From Thioclava sp. GXIMD2076 (GTDB lineage: Bacteria > Pseudomonadota > Alphaproteobacteria > Rhodobacterales > Rhodobacteraceae): a stretch of 64,000 nucleotides of DNA. Below, piece by piece: positions 45,375-54,225 of this stretch (within the stretch, counting starts at the first letter, position 1; each line of letters begins with the position of its first letter). The stretch lies in the NCBI RefSeq assembly GCF_037949795.1, contig NZ_CP149932.1, positions 310,001 to 374,000 of the forward strand. Reading direction: 5' to 3'. Under the pieces are notes generated by a model. The model worked only from the letters and a program-made list of their open reading frames with translations, did no database searches and was not told the origin of the DNA. The translations under genes and the position numbers were made by a program.

Positions 45375-45672
45375 CCCTCCAATCTATGCGGCCCGCGCGG
45401 CTGCGAAAAGGCCGATCACGCGGAAGGCCGGTCAAATTTCACCCGCCCCACCCACCAAGGCGAATTTCCAATTGACCACTCTTCAGGCAATGCGCACAAT
45501 TTGAAGGCATTCCGCCCGCCATTCTGGCGCAAACCGTCAGTTCAGCCTTGCACCCGCCCCACAGGCCAAGCTTTTCTGAGCACAGGTTCACGCATCCCAG
45601 AACCGCGCCCCCGTTCTACGCCACATCGGGCGGGGCCGCACTTCACAGCTGTACCGTGGCGAAAGTCTTCTC
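45375..45672. other. Divergent intergenic region dnaE/xdhA
   Basis: 298 bases without a supportable gene. It contains a candidate xdh promoter (see 45472) and AATT-rich short repeats around 45460-45510. No purine-riboswitch-like structure was recognised. A minus-strand TTGACC (45430-45435) has no matching -10. Confidence 0.4.
45472..45500 (+). promoter_or_regulatory. Candidate promoter of the xdhABC-purine transporter operon
   Basis: TTGACC (45472-45477) is separated by 17 bases from CACAAT (45495-45500), 5 of 6 and 4 of 6 matches to consensus. It would leave a leader of about 165 bases before xdhA, long enough for post-transcriptional control. Confidence 0.4.
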
Positions 45673-47073
45673 ATGGATATCACGTTTCTTCTCAACGGAG
45701 AAACCCGCCAGGTCGCAATCAGCGACCCGACGCAATCGGTGCTGGACTGGTTACGCGCGGAAGGGCTGACCGGAACAAAAGAAGGCTGTAACGAAGGCGA
45801 TTGCGGTGCCTGCACGGTGATCGTGACCGATGCCGATCGCTCCAGACCCCTCAATGCCTGCCTCCTGATGATGCCGCAACTCCATGGCCGCGCTCTGCGC
45901 ACGGTCGAAGGCATCACCGGTCCCCAAGGCCAATGCCATCCCGTGCAGGACGCCATGATCACCCATCACGGCAGCCAGTGCGGCTTCTGCACCCCGGGCT
46001 TCATCGCCTCTCTCGCCTGCGCGCACCAGAACAACCAGCACGACCATGATGATCTTCTGGCCGGCAATCTCTGCCGTTGCACGGGCTATGCCCCGATTCT
46101 GCGCGCAGCCCAGGCGGCCGCCAACGCGCCTGCACCCGACTGGATGGACACCCCCTTCCAGCGTCCTGAAATATCCTCGGAGGGTGAATGGACCGAAGGT
46201 CCAGAGGGAGGCAGACAGCCTCCCTTCCTCCCCCGCTCCACAAAAGAACTGGCAGATTGGTATCTCGCCCACCCGCAGGCCACGCTGATCGGCGGTGCCA
46301 CCGATGTCGGGCTCTGGGTCACCAAAAAGCTGCAGGATCTGCCGCTTGTGGCCTTCCTCGGCCAATGCGCGGACCTCGCCCTAATTATGGAAACCGACAC
46401 CCATTTCACCATCGGCGCTGCAACCACCATCGCGGCCCTCCGTCACGCGGTCGCGCCGCATCTGCCAAGCCTCGCCGAACTTCTGCGACGCTTCGCCTCC
46501 GAGCAGGTGCGGCAGGCCGCGACCCTGGGCGGCAATATCGCCAATGGCTCGCCCATCGGCGACACGCCCCCCGCGCTCATCGCGCTTGGCGCCACGCTCA
46601 CCCTGCGCCAGGGCGACACGCGCCGCGAGCTACCCCTCGAGGACTTCTTCCTCGATTACGGCAAACAGGACCGCCAACAGGGCGAGTTTGTCGAAAGCAT
46701 CTCCTTCCCCAAATCCGCGTCCCATTTCCGTGCCTATAAGCTGTCGAAGCGCTTCGATCAGGACATCTCCGCCGTTTGCGCGGCCTTCAACCTGACGCTC
46801 GACGGAAAGACCATCGCGTCGGCCCGCGTGGCATTCGGCGGCATGGCCGGCACCCCCAAACGCGCCAGCGGTTTCGAGGCGCTCCTCACGGGCAAGCCGC
46901 TGTCTGACGAGACCTTCCGTGCGGCGCTCCCCGCGCTTGGCCTCGATTTCCAGCCGCTCTCCGATATGCGCGCCTCCGCCCGCTACCGCCTGAAAGCCGC
47001 CGAGGGGCTGGCGCTGCGCTATCTGGCCGATCTCAGCGGCCAACACCTCTCCATTCTGGAGGTGCAGCCATGA
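45673..47073 (+). CDS. xdhA: Xanthine dehydrogenase small subunit (2Fe-2S and FAD)
   Basis: A 466-residue subunit. The plant-type [2Fe-2S] domain uses Cys39, Cys44, Cys47 and Cys63. The second [2Fe-2S] domain uses Cys103, Cys106, Cys134 and Cys136 (QCGFCTPGF and NLCRCTGYA). The FAD domain (about 180-350) has [16 protein letters not shown] and [15 protein letters not shown], followed by the CO-dehydrogenase flavoprotein C-terminal domain. It passes electrons from the molybdenum centre of XdhB to NAD+. The upstream ribosome-binding site is weak. It heads a chain of seven genes linked by ATGA overlaps. Confidence 0.96.
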   Translation: MDITFLLNGETRQVAISDPTQSVLDWLRAEGLTGTKEGCNEGDCGACTVIVTDADRSRPLNACLLMMPQLHGRALRTVEGITGPQGQCHPVQDAMITHHGSQCGFCTPGFIASLACAHQNNQHDHDDLLAGNLCRCTGYAPILRAAQAAANAPAPDWMDTPFQRPEISSEGEWTEGPEGGRQPPFLPRSTKELADWYLAHPQATLIGGATDVGLWVTKKLQDLPLVAFLGQCADLALIMETDTHFTIGAATTIAALRHAVAPHLPSLAELLRRFASEQVRQAATLGGNIANGSPIGDTPPALIALGATLTLRQGDTRRELPLEDFFLDYGKQDRQQGEFVESISFPKSASHFRAYKLSKRFDQDISAVCAAFNLTLDGKTIASARVAFGGMAGTPKRASGFEALLTGKPLSDETFRAALPALGLDFQPLSDMRASARYRLKAAEGLALRYLADLSGQHLSILEVQP

Positions 47074-49367
47074 GCGTCGCCAAACCCCTGCCCCATGATT
47101 CCGCCCGCCTGCACGTCACCGGTCAGGCGCGCTACCTGGATGACATCCCCGAGCCCAAAGGCTGCCTGCATCTGGCCTTCGGCCTGTCCAGCGAGGCCAG
47201 CGCCGGGATCACCGGGATCGACCTCACCGAGGTCCGCGCCTCCGAAGGGGTGATCGCCGTGCTCACCGCCGCCGATATTCCGGGCGAGAACGATGCCTCC
47301 ACCGACCGTGGCTGGCATGAGCCGCTTCTGGCCGAGGACGAGGTCCAGTATATCGGCCAGCCCGTCTTCATCGTGGCCGCCACCTCGCATCGTCTGGCCC
47401 GTATCGCGGCCCGCCGCGCCCGCATCACCTACGACCCCCGCGAGCCTGTCCTGACCATCGATCAGGCCATCGCGCGCGAGAGCTGGTATGAGGGCGGCCC
47501 GATCATCTGGGAAAACGCCGACCCGACCGAAGCCTTGGCGCAGGCGGCTTTCACCGCCCATGGGAGCATCGAGATCGGCGGTCAGGAGCATTTCTATCTC
47601 GAAGGTCAGGCCGCAATGGCCGAGCCGCAGGATCAGGGTATGATCGTGCGGGTTTCCAGCCAGCATCCGACCGAGGTGCAGCATAAGGTGGCCGAGGCTC
47701 TGGGCCTGCATATGCATGATGTGCGTATCGAGATGCGGCGCATGGGCGGCGGCTTTGGCGGCAAGGAAAGCCAGAGCAACCAGCCCGCCATCGCCTGCGC
47801 CGTGGCCGCCCACCTCACGGGCCGCGCCTGCAAGATGCGCTATGACCGCGATGACGATATGACGATCACCGGCAAGCGCCATGATTTCCGCGTGGACTAC
47901 CATATCGGCGCGGATACCGATGGCCGGATCACCGGTGCGGTCTTGCGCCAATACGCCCGCTGCGGCTGGTCGATGGATCTGTCGCTGCCGGTCTGCGACC
48001 GCGCCATGCTGCATGCCGATGCCGCCTATCACATCCCCGCTTTGCGCGTCGAAAGCCTGCGTCTGCGCACCAATACGCAATCGAACACCGCCTATCGCGG
48101 CTTTGGCGGACCTCAGGGTATTCTGGGCACCGAAGCCGCGATCGAGCATCTGGCGCAGGTGATGGGGCTCGACCCGCTGGAGTTACGGCGGCGCAATTTC
48201 TATCCCGAGATGGGCAAGGCTCCCGTCCCCACCCATTACGGCCAGCCGGTCGAGGACAGCATCCTGCAAGCGCTGACCGAAGACCTCACCACCCGCGCCG
48301 GTTTTGCCGCCCGCCAAGGGGCGGTGGCCGAGTGGAACGCCGCCAATCCGGTGCTGAAAAAGGGCATCGCGCTGGCGCCGGTGAAATTCGGGATTTCCTT
48401 CACACTCAGCCATCTCAATCAGGCGGGCGCACTGGTGCATGTCTATCAGGATGGCACGGTGCGGCTCAATCATGGTGGCACCGAAATGGGTCAGGGCCTG
48501 CATATCAAGGTCTGTCAGGTGGCGGCGAGCATCTTCGGCCTGCCGCTGAGCCAGATCCGCATCTCGGCCACCGATACCGACAAAGTGCCCAATACCTCGG
48601 CCACGGCGGCCAGCTCGGGCGCCGATCTCAATGGCATGGCCGTCAAGGCTGCCTGCGAGACCATCCGCGACCGGATCGCCACCTTCCTCGCCGCCCGTGA
48701 GGACTGCGCCGCGCAGGATGTTACCTTCGCGGATGGGTTCGTGGCCGCAGGCGCCTATCGCGGCACCTTCACCGAAACCGTTCTGGCCGCCTATCAGGCG
48801 CGGATCAGCCTGTCTTCCACCGGCTATTACGCCACCCCCGAAATCTCGTGGGACCGGACCACGGGCACCGGACGCCCCTTCTACTACTTCGCTTATGGCG
48901 CGGCCATCGCCGAGGTGGTGATCGACCGCCATACCGGCGAGAACCGCATCCTGCGCGCCGATATCCTGCATGATGCAGGCGCCTCGCTGAACCCTGCGAT
49001 CGATAAGGGTCAGGTCGAGGGGGGCTTTGTGCAGGGCGCGGGCTGGCTCACGACCGAGGAACTGGTCTGGGATGACAAGGGCGCGCTGCGCACCCATGCG
49101 CCCTCGACCTACAAGATCCCCGCCTGCTCGGACCGGCCGCGGATCTTCAACGTGGATCTCTGGGACCAGCCCAACCGCAAGGACACGATCTACCGTTCCA
49201 AAGCCGTGGGCGAGCCGCCCTTCATGCATGGCAATGCCGTCTTCTTCGCGCTGCAGAATGCGGTGGCGGCCTGTGGCCCGCACTGGCCCGCGCTGCGCGC
49301 ACCGGCCACGCCCGAGGCGATCCTCGATGCGATCGCGCGCGCCGAAGGCACCGGAGAGGACGCATGA
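47070..49367 (+). CDS. xdhB: Xanthine dehydrogenase large (molybdopterin) subunit
   Basis: A 765-residue subunit that hydroxylates hypoxanthine and xanthine to urate at the Mo-molybdopterin cofactor. Visible signatures are [12 protein letters not shown] (about 223-234), [12 protein letters not shown] (about 339-350), the [13 protein letters not shown] cofactor segment and the catalytic Glu in [11 protein letters not shown] (about 714). Length and order match XdhB of the Rhodobacter capsulatus type, which has separate XdhA and XdhB. It overlaps xdhA and xdhC by ATGA. Confidence 0.96.
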   Translation: MSVAKPLPHDSARLHVTGQARYLDDIPEPKGCLHLAFGLSSEASAGITGIDLTEVRASEGVIAVLTAADIPGENDASTDRGWHEPLLAEDEVQYIGQPVFIVAATSHRLARIAARRARITYDPREPVLTIDQAIARESWYEGGPIIWENADPTEALAQAAFTAHGSIEIGGQEHFYLEGQAAMAEPQDQGMIVRVSSQHPTEVQHKVAEALGLHMHDVRIEMRRMGGGFGGKESQSNQPAIACAVAAHLTGRACKMRYDRDDDMTITGKRHDFRVDYHIGADTDGRITGAVLRQYARCGWSMDLSLPVCDRAMLHADAAYHIPALRVESLRLRTNTQSNTAYRGFGGPQGILGTEAAIEHLAQVMGLDPLELRRRNFYPEMGKAPVPTHYGQPVEDSILQALTEDLTTRAGFAARQGAVAEWNAANPVLKKGIALAPVKFGISFTLSHLNQAGALVHVYQDGTVRLNHGGTEMGQGLHIKVCQVAASIFGLPLSQIRISATDTDKVPNTSATAASSGADLNGMAVKAACETIRDRIATFLAAREDCAAQDVTFADGFVAAGAYRGTFTETVLAAYQARISLSSTGYYATPEISWDRTTGTGRPFYYFAYGAAIAEVVIDRHTGENRILRADILHDAGASLNPAIDKGQVEGGFVQGAGWLTTEELVWDDKGALRTHAPSTYKIPACSDRPRIFNVDLWDQPNRKDTIYRSKAVGEPPFMHGNAVFFALQNAVAACGPHWPALRAPATPEAILDAIARAEGTGEDA

Positions 49368-50302
49368 GCTTCGATCCGACGCGCCTACGCGAGGCCGCCA
49401 CGCGCGGGCCTTTCACCCGCGTGCTGGTGGTAGGTGTGAAGGGCTCGACCCCGCGCGAGACAGGCGCCGAGATGCTGGTCTTTGCAAGCCATATCGAGGG
49501 CACGATCGGCGGCGGCGCGCTGGAATATGCGGCCATCAAGGCAGCCCGCGCAGGCCGGACAGGCCGCCACTCCATCCCGCTTGGCCCTGCGATGAACCAA
49601 TGCTGTGGCGGCGCGGTAACCCTGGCCTATGAAGCGATAACCGCGCAGGATCTGGACCGCAGCTTCGGTCCGCTCCATGCCCGCCGCCTCGACGGGCCTG
49701 CCGAGATGCCGCTCTCAGTCCATCGTGCGCTGTCCCGCCACCGCGACCGCGGGCAGGTGCCGCAGCTTCTGGTCGATGGCTGGCTGGTGGAGCCAGTGGC
49801 GCCCCCCGCCCTGCCCGTATGGATCTGGGGCGCGGGCCATGTGGGGCGCGCGATTGCCGCCACCCTCGCGCCCTTCCCCGATTATGCGATCCATCTGGCC
49901 GATACCGATGCCACGCGCTTCCCTGCGACCCTGCCGCAGGGTGTCACACCCCTGATCGCCGAGAACCCCGCCGATCTGGTGCCGCTCGCGCCCTGTCATG
50001 CGCATCATTATGTGTTGACCTATTCGCATGCGCTGGATCTGGATCTGTGCCACCGGCTGCTGACCCATGGCTTCGGCCATCTGGGGCTGATCGGATCAGA
50101 GACCAAATGGGCGCGGTTCAGGGGCCGGTTGCGGGATCTGGGCCATAGCGCAGAGAAAATCGGGCAAATACAATGCCCCATCGGCGATCCTTCCTTGGGC
50201 AAACATCCGCAGGCCATTGCGATCGGGGTCGCTGCCGGAGTATTGAGACAAGAAACGACCATCCGGTCAAAACCCGACAGTCAGGACGCGAGAGAAGCAT
50301 GA
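49364..50302 (+). CDS. xdhC: Xanthine dehydrogenase accessory protein XdhC
   Basis: A 312-residue chaperone. In Rhodobacter capsulatus XdhC binds molybdopterin cofactor, promotes its sulfuration and delivers it to XdhB. The N-terminal XdhC/CoxI domain (about 1-95) has VGVKGSTPRETGAEMLV and GTIGGGALEY. The C-terminal Rossmann domain has VWIWGAGHVGRAIAATLAPF (about 145-165) and LIGSETKWARFRGRLR. It is not part of the final enzyme. It is fused by ATGA overlap to the transporter ATPase, physically joining enzyme maturation to purine uptake genes. Confidence 0.94.
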   Translation: MSFDPTRLREAATRGPFTRVLVVGVKGSTPRETGAEMLVFASHIEGTIGGGALEYAAIKAARAGRTGRHSIPLGPAMNQCCGGAVTLAYEAITAQDLDRSFGPLHARRLDGPAEMPLSVHRALSRHRDRGQVPQLLVDGWLVEPVAPPALPVWIWGAGHVGRAIAATLAPFPDYAIHLADTDATRFPATLPQGVTPLIAENPADLVPLAPCHAHHYVLTYSHALDLDLCHRLLTHGFGHLGLIGSETKWARFRGRLRDLGHSAEKIGQIQCPIGDPSLGKHPQAIAIGVAAGVLRQETTIRSKPDSQDAREA

Positions 50303-51816
50303 GCGATCCCCTATTGAAACTTGAGGGCCTGACCAAGGCCTATCCGGGCGTGATCGCCAATAGCAATGTCGGCTTCGAGATCGGTCAGGGCGAGATCCAT
50401 GCGCTCTTGGGCGAGAATGGCGCGGGCAAATCGACGCTGGTGAAGATGATCTACGGGCTGGTGAAGCCCGATGAGGGCACGATGACCCTGCGCGGCATGC
50501 CCTATGCGCCGCCCGAACCCCGCGCCGCACGCGCGAGCGGAGTGGCGATGGTGTTCCAGCATTTCTCGCTATTCGATGCGCTGAATGTGGCCGAGAACGT
50601 GGCCTTGGGGATGGAGAACCCGCCCCCCATGCGCCAGCTCGCCCGGCGTATCCGTGAGATTTCCACCCAATACGGGTTGCCCTTAGACCCTGCCCGCCTT
50701 GTGGCCGACCTTTCGGCGGGGGAGCGGCAGCGCGTGGAGATCGTGCGCTGCCTGCTGCAGGATCCGAAGCTTCTGATCATGGATGAACCCACCTCGGTGC
50801 TGACGCCGCAGGAGGTGGAAATCCTCTTCCGCACCCTGCGCCAGCTTGCGGCCGAAGGCACCGCGATCCTCTATATCAGCCACAAGCTCGAGGAGATCCG
50901 CACGCTGTGCGACCACGCGACCATCCTGCGCGGCGGCAAGGTGGTGGGCGATGCGATCCCGCGCGAGAAATCCGCCCGCGAGCTGGCCGAACTGATGGTG
51001 GGGGCCGAACTGAAGGTGACCGACCGTGAGGGGCGCACGCTTGGGGATGTGGTTCTGGAGGTGCAGGGGCTCGACCTTGCCCCCCTCTCGCAATTCGGTC
51101 CATCCCTCAAGGATGTGTCCCTGCGTCTGCGCGCGGGCGAGGTGCTGGGCATAGGCGGTGTGGCCGGAAACGGGCAAGAAGAGCTTCTGGCCACGCTGGC
51201 GGGCGAGCGCCCCTCGGCTGCGGGCAGCGTGGTGCTGGCGGGGCGTGACCTTTCGGGGCTCGGCCCCAACGAGCGCCGCGCCTTCGGCCTTCTGGCCGCG
51301 CCCGAGGAGCGGTTGGGCCATGCCGCCGTGCCCGCCATGAGCCTGACCGAGAACACCTTGCTGACCGGCACGATCCGGCGCCCCCTGGCCAAGGGAGGCA
51401 TGGTCGATATGGCCGCCGCCCGCGCCTTTGCCGAGGAGATCATCAAGGCCTTCGATGTGCGCACTCCGGGGCCGCATGTGGCGGCGCGCGCACTTTCGGG
51501 GGGCAATCTCCAGAAATTCGTGGTGGGCCGCGAGGTGCTGCAGGAGCCTGCGGTGCTGATCGTGAACCAACCCACCTGGGGGGTAGATGCGCTTGCTGCC
51601 GCCTCGATCCGGCAGGCACTGCTGGATGTGGCGGCCAAAGGGGGCGCGGTCATCGTGATTTCTCAGGATCTGGACGAGTTGATGGAAATTTCCGACCATT
51701 TCGCGGCGCTCAATGCAGGACGCCTGTCGGCACCGCGCCCGACCAAGGGCCTGACAATCGAGGAGATCGGGCTGATGCTGGGCGGTGCCCACGGGATGCA
51801 GGAGGCCAGCGCATGA
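50299..51816 (+). CDS. Nucleoside/purine ABC transporter ATP-binding protein (two NBDs)
   Basis: A 505-residue duplicated ATPase of the sugar/nucleoside type (YufO/NupA/RbsA-like). The first NBD is intact: Walker A GENGAGKST (about 38-46), signature LSAGERQRVEI and Walker B LLIMDEPTSVLT. The second NBD is degenerate, with GVAGNGQEE at the Walker A place, LSGGNLQKFVVGRE and NQPTWGVD where the Walker B Glu is Gln. This asymmetry is usual in the family. It energises import through the two permeases downstream. The start ATG overlaps the xdhC stop; the open frame upstream is not part of the protein. Confidence 0.94.
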   Translation: MSDPLLKLEGLTKAYPGVIANSNVGFEIGQGEIHALLGENGAGKSTLVKMIYGLVKPDEGTMTLRGMPYAPPEPRAARASGVAMVFQHFSLFDALNVAENVALGMENPPPMRQLARRIREISTQYGLPLDPARLVADLSAGERQRVEIVRCLLQDPKLLIMDEPTSVLTPQEVEILFRTLRQLAAEGTAILYISHKLEEIRTLCDHATILRGGKVVGDAIPREKSARELAELMVGAELKVTDREGRTLGDVVLEVQGLDLAPLSQFGPSLKDVSLRLRAGEVLGIGGVAGNGQEELLATLAGERPSAAGSVVLAGRDLSGLGPNERRAFGLLAAPEERLGHAAVPAMSLTENTLLTGTIRRPLAKGGMVDMAAARAFAEEIIKAFDVRTPGPHVAARALSGGNLQKFVVGREVLQEPAVLIVNQPTWGVDALAAASIRQALLDVAAKGGAVIVISQDLDELMEISDHFAALNAGRLSAPRPTKGLTIEEIGLMLGGAHGMQEASA

Positions 51817-52889
51817 TCACGCTGATCCGCCGCCCCACCCCCTCGCGCCACTGGGCATGGTCCACGCCGATCCTTGCGGTGATTGCCACGATGATCGCCG
51901 GCGGGCTGCTGTTTGCCGCGCTTGGCACCAACCCGTTCACCGCGATCAAGGCAATCTTCTGGGACCCGATCCTCGGCCCCAATGCCGCCTATTTCCGCAG
52001 CCAGCTTCTGGTGAAGGCTGCGCCGCTGATCCTGATCGCCACGGGGCTGGCGGTAGGCTTCCGCGCAGGGATCTGGAATATCGGCGCCGAGGGCCAGTAT
52101 ATCATGGGCGCGCTCGCGGGCGCGTGGCTCGCGCTGCATGTGTATCCCGCAGAAGCCGCATGGCTCTTTCCGGCCATGATCGTGCTGGGCGCATTGGGCG
52201 GGCTCGTATGGGGGCTGATCCCCGCGCTCCTGAAGGTCTGGTTCGGGGTGAACGAGATCCTCGTGTCGCTGATGCTGGTCTATGTGGCCGAGAACTTTCT
52301 GGCCTATATGGCCTTCGGTCCACTGAAAAATCCCGAAGGCTTCGGCATGCCCGGCTCGCGTAACCTGCAGCAATATCCTTCGGCCTTCAACGGCGAGCTG
52401 ATCGCGGGCACCGGCGCGCATTGGGGCGTGGTCGCCGCACTCATTGCGGTGATCTTCACCTATATCCTGATGCACCGCCATATCATGGGCTTCCGTATCC
52501 GCGTGGCGGGCGAGGCACCAAGGGCGGCGCGTTTTGCAGGCGTCGTGCCCGCAAAACTGATCGTTACCTGCCTGTGCCTGTCGGGCGCGCTGGCGGGGCT
52601 TGCGGGGCTCTTCGAGGTGGCGGGGCCTGCAGGCCAGATCACCGACCGGTTCAATGTGGGCTATGGTTTCACCGCGATCATCGTGGCCTTTCTGGGCCGG
52701 TTGCATCCGGTAGGCATCCTGCTGGCGGGGCTTTTGATGGCGCTGACCTATATCGGCGGTGATGTGGCCCAGCTGATGCTGCAACTGCCCCCCGCCGCAA
52801 TCCAGGTGTTCCAGGGAATGCTCCTGTTCTTCCTCCTGGGGTTTGACGTGCTGACCAATTACCGCGTGAAACTGGGGAAAGCGGTATGA
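51813..52889 (+). CDS. Nucleoside/purine ABC transporter permease 1 (YufP-like)
   Basis: A 358-residue BPD_transp_2-family permease with about nine to ten helices. Characteristic segments are AVGFRAGIWNIGAEGQYIMGA, VNEILVSLMLVYVAENFLAY and GAHWGVVAALIAVIFTYILMHRHIMGFRIRVAGEAPRAARFAG (split), with the cytosolic coupling helix in the last. The homologues YufP/NupP form the larger permease of BMP-dependent nucleoside importers. It overlaps both neighbours by ATGA. Confidence 0.93.
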   Translation: MITLIRRPTPSRHWAWSTPILAVIATMIAGGLLFAALGTNPFTAIKAIFWDPILGPNAAYFRSQLLVKAAPLILIATGLAVGFRAGIWNIGAEGQYIMGALAGAWLALHVYPAEAAWLFPAMIVLGALGGLVWGLIPALLKVWFGVNEILVSLMLVYVAENFLAYMAFGPLKNPEGFGMPGSRNLQQYPSAFNGELIAGTGAHWGVVAALIAVIFTYILMHRHIMGFRIRVAGEAPRAARFAGVVPAKLIVTCLCLSGALAGLAGLFEVAGPAGQITDRFNVGYGFTAIIVAFLGRLHPVGILLAGLLMALTYIGGDVAQLMLQLPPAAIQVFQGMLLFFLLGFDVLTNYRVKLGKAV

Positions 52890-53248
52890 GCCGCAGGCTT
52901 CCCTCGCTCCACCGTCCCGTTCTGGGGGTGATGGGGGTGCTTGGCGGGCTGGCCCTTTACTATCTGCTGGTCTGGTCGGCCTCGGCCATCCTCTATGTGC
53001 CGATTGCCATCGGGCTTCTGGCCGTGCTGGAGGTGACCCGCCGCCTCTCGGATCTGGCCCGCAAGCGGCTGGACGTGGCCGCGACCGAGGACGAGGCTTT
53101 CCATGCCGGTCGCGCGGCCCGTGCCCTGCGCCGCTCGCGCGCGGATCTGGTTCTTTTTGCCGTGGCTTGCCTGATCGGGCTGGCCATCGCCTATCTTCTC
53201 TGGGGGCCTATCCCCGACCCCACAAGCCTTTACGGAGACGCCCAATGA
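52886..53248 (+). CDS. Small membrane protein inside the purine transporter operon, unknown
   Basis: A 120-residue basic protein. Two adjacent hydrophobic stretches (about 12-50: VMGVLGGLALYYLLVW and ILYVPIAIGLLAVLEV) are followed by an Arg/Lys-rich cytoplasmic-looking loop (RRLSDLARKRLD, RAARALRRSRAD). A third helix lies at about 90-107 (LVLFAVACLIGLAIAYLLW), then a Pro-rich end. It sits between the two permease genes, joined by ATGA overlaps on both sides, so it should be made in step with them. I do not recognise the family. A transporter subunit or assembly factor is an inference from position only. Confidence 0.7.
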   Translation: MSRRLPSLHRPVLGVMGVLGGLALYYLLVWSASAILYVPIAIGLLAVLEVTRRLSDLARKRLDVAATEDEAFHAGRAARALRRSRADLVLFAVACLIGLAIAYLLWGPIPDPTSLYGDAQ

Positions 53249-54174
53249 TCGGTGGTATCGATATCGTCACACTGATTGCCATGCTGATGACCGCCTCGAC
53301 GCCCGTTCTGCTGGCGGCCACGGGCGAGCTGGTGGTCGAACGCTCGGGCGTGCTCAATCTCGGGGTCGAGGGAATGATGGTCATGGGCGCGATCGGCGGC
53401 TTTGCCGCGGCCGTGGCCACCGGCAGCCCCGTCCTGGGCTTTATCGCAGCCGCCCTCTCGGGAGTGGTGCTGGCGCTTCTGTTCGGGCTTCTGACTCAGG
53501 TCTTTCTGTCCAATCAGGTGGCCACGGGGCTGGCGCTCACGCTTTTCGGGCTGGGGCTCTCGGCGCTTCTGGGCAAGCCCTTCGAGGGTGTGCGCCCGCC
53601 GCCGACCACCAAGCTCGATTTCGGCCCGCTCTCCGATATTCCGGTGCTCGGGCGTATTCTCTTCTCGCATGACTGGGTGGTCTATCTCTCGCTGATCCTG
53701 TGCGCGGCCACATGGGCCTTCCTGAAATTCGCCCGTGGCGGGCTGATCCTGAAAGCCGTGGGCGAGAACCATGACGCGGCTCACGGGCTCGGCTACCGCG
53801 TGGTGGCCGTGCGCTTCATGGCGCTGGCCTATGGGGGGGCACTGGCAGGGATTGGCGGCGCCTATCTCAGCCTCGTGCGTGTGCCGCAATGGACCGAGGG
53901 CATGACCGCAGGCGCGGGCTGGATCGCGCTGGCAATCGTCGTCTTTGCCTCGTGGCGGCCCGAACGCGCGCTGATCGGAGCCTATCTCTTTGGCGGGATC
54001 ACCGCGCTGCAATTGCAGCTACAGGCCGCGGGCTATGCGATCCCCGTCCACCTGCTGTCGATGGCGCCCTATCTGGTGACCATCCTCGCTCTCGTCCTTC
54101 TTTCCGCGATGCATCGCAACGGCGCTCAGGCCGGACCGGGCAGCCTCGGAAAATCCTTCCATGCCTCCCGCTAA
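53245..54174 (+). CDS. Nucleoside/purine ABC transporter permease 2 (YufQ-like)
   Basis: A 309-residue BPD_transp_2 permease. Typical segments are MTASTPVLLAATGELVVERSGVLNLGVEGMM (split), the family N-terminal signature, and LILKAVGENHDAAHGLGYRV, the coupling-helix region, then MTAGAGWIALAIVVFASWRP. It forms the translocation pore with permease 1. The start ATG overlaps the small membrane-protein gene by four bases. The binding-protein gene follows after a 51-base gap with its own ribosome-binding site. Confidence 0.93.
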   Translation: MIGGIDIVTLIAMLMTASTPVLLAATGELVVERSGVLNLGVEGMMVMGAIGGFAAAVATGSPVLGFIAAALSGVVLALLFGLLTQVFLSNQVATGLALTLFGLGLSALLGKPFEGVRPPPTTKLDFGPLSDIPVLGRILFSHDWVVYLSLILCAATWAFLKFARGGLILKAVGENHDAAHGLGYRVVAVRFMALAYGGALAGIGGAYLSLVRVPQWTEGMTAGAGWIALAIVVFASWRPERALIGAYLFGGITALQLQLQAAGYAIPVHLLSMAPYLVTILALVLLSAMHRNGAQAGPGSLGKSFHASR

Positions 54175-54225
54175 GGGGCTAACTTCGGGCACATCAAGAT
54201 GCCCATCATCCAAGGGGAACCCTCC

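Noticed and set aside
45375..45672. Purine riboswitch ahead of xdhA
   Set aside because: The leader is long enough, but I could not find the conserved three-way-junction loop sequences.
41835..45791. A 1318-codon open frame antisense to dnaE and running into xdhA
   Set aside because: It mirrors dnaE codon by codon, as GC-rich codon bias often produces. The translation is His/Arg/Leu-rich without domains, whereas dnaE on the other strand has every family motif.
50299..51816. Degenerate second ATPase site of the transporter as a sign of inactivation
   Set aside because: Asymmetric sites of this kind are usual in the sugar/nucleoside-type ABC ATPases.
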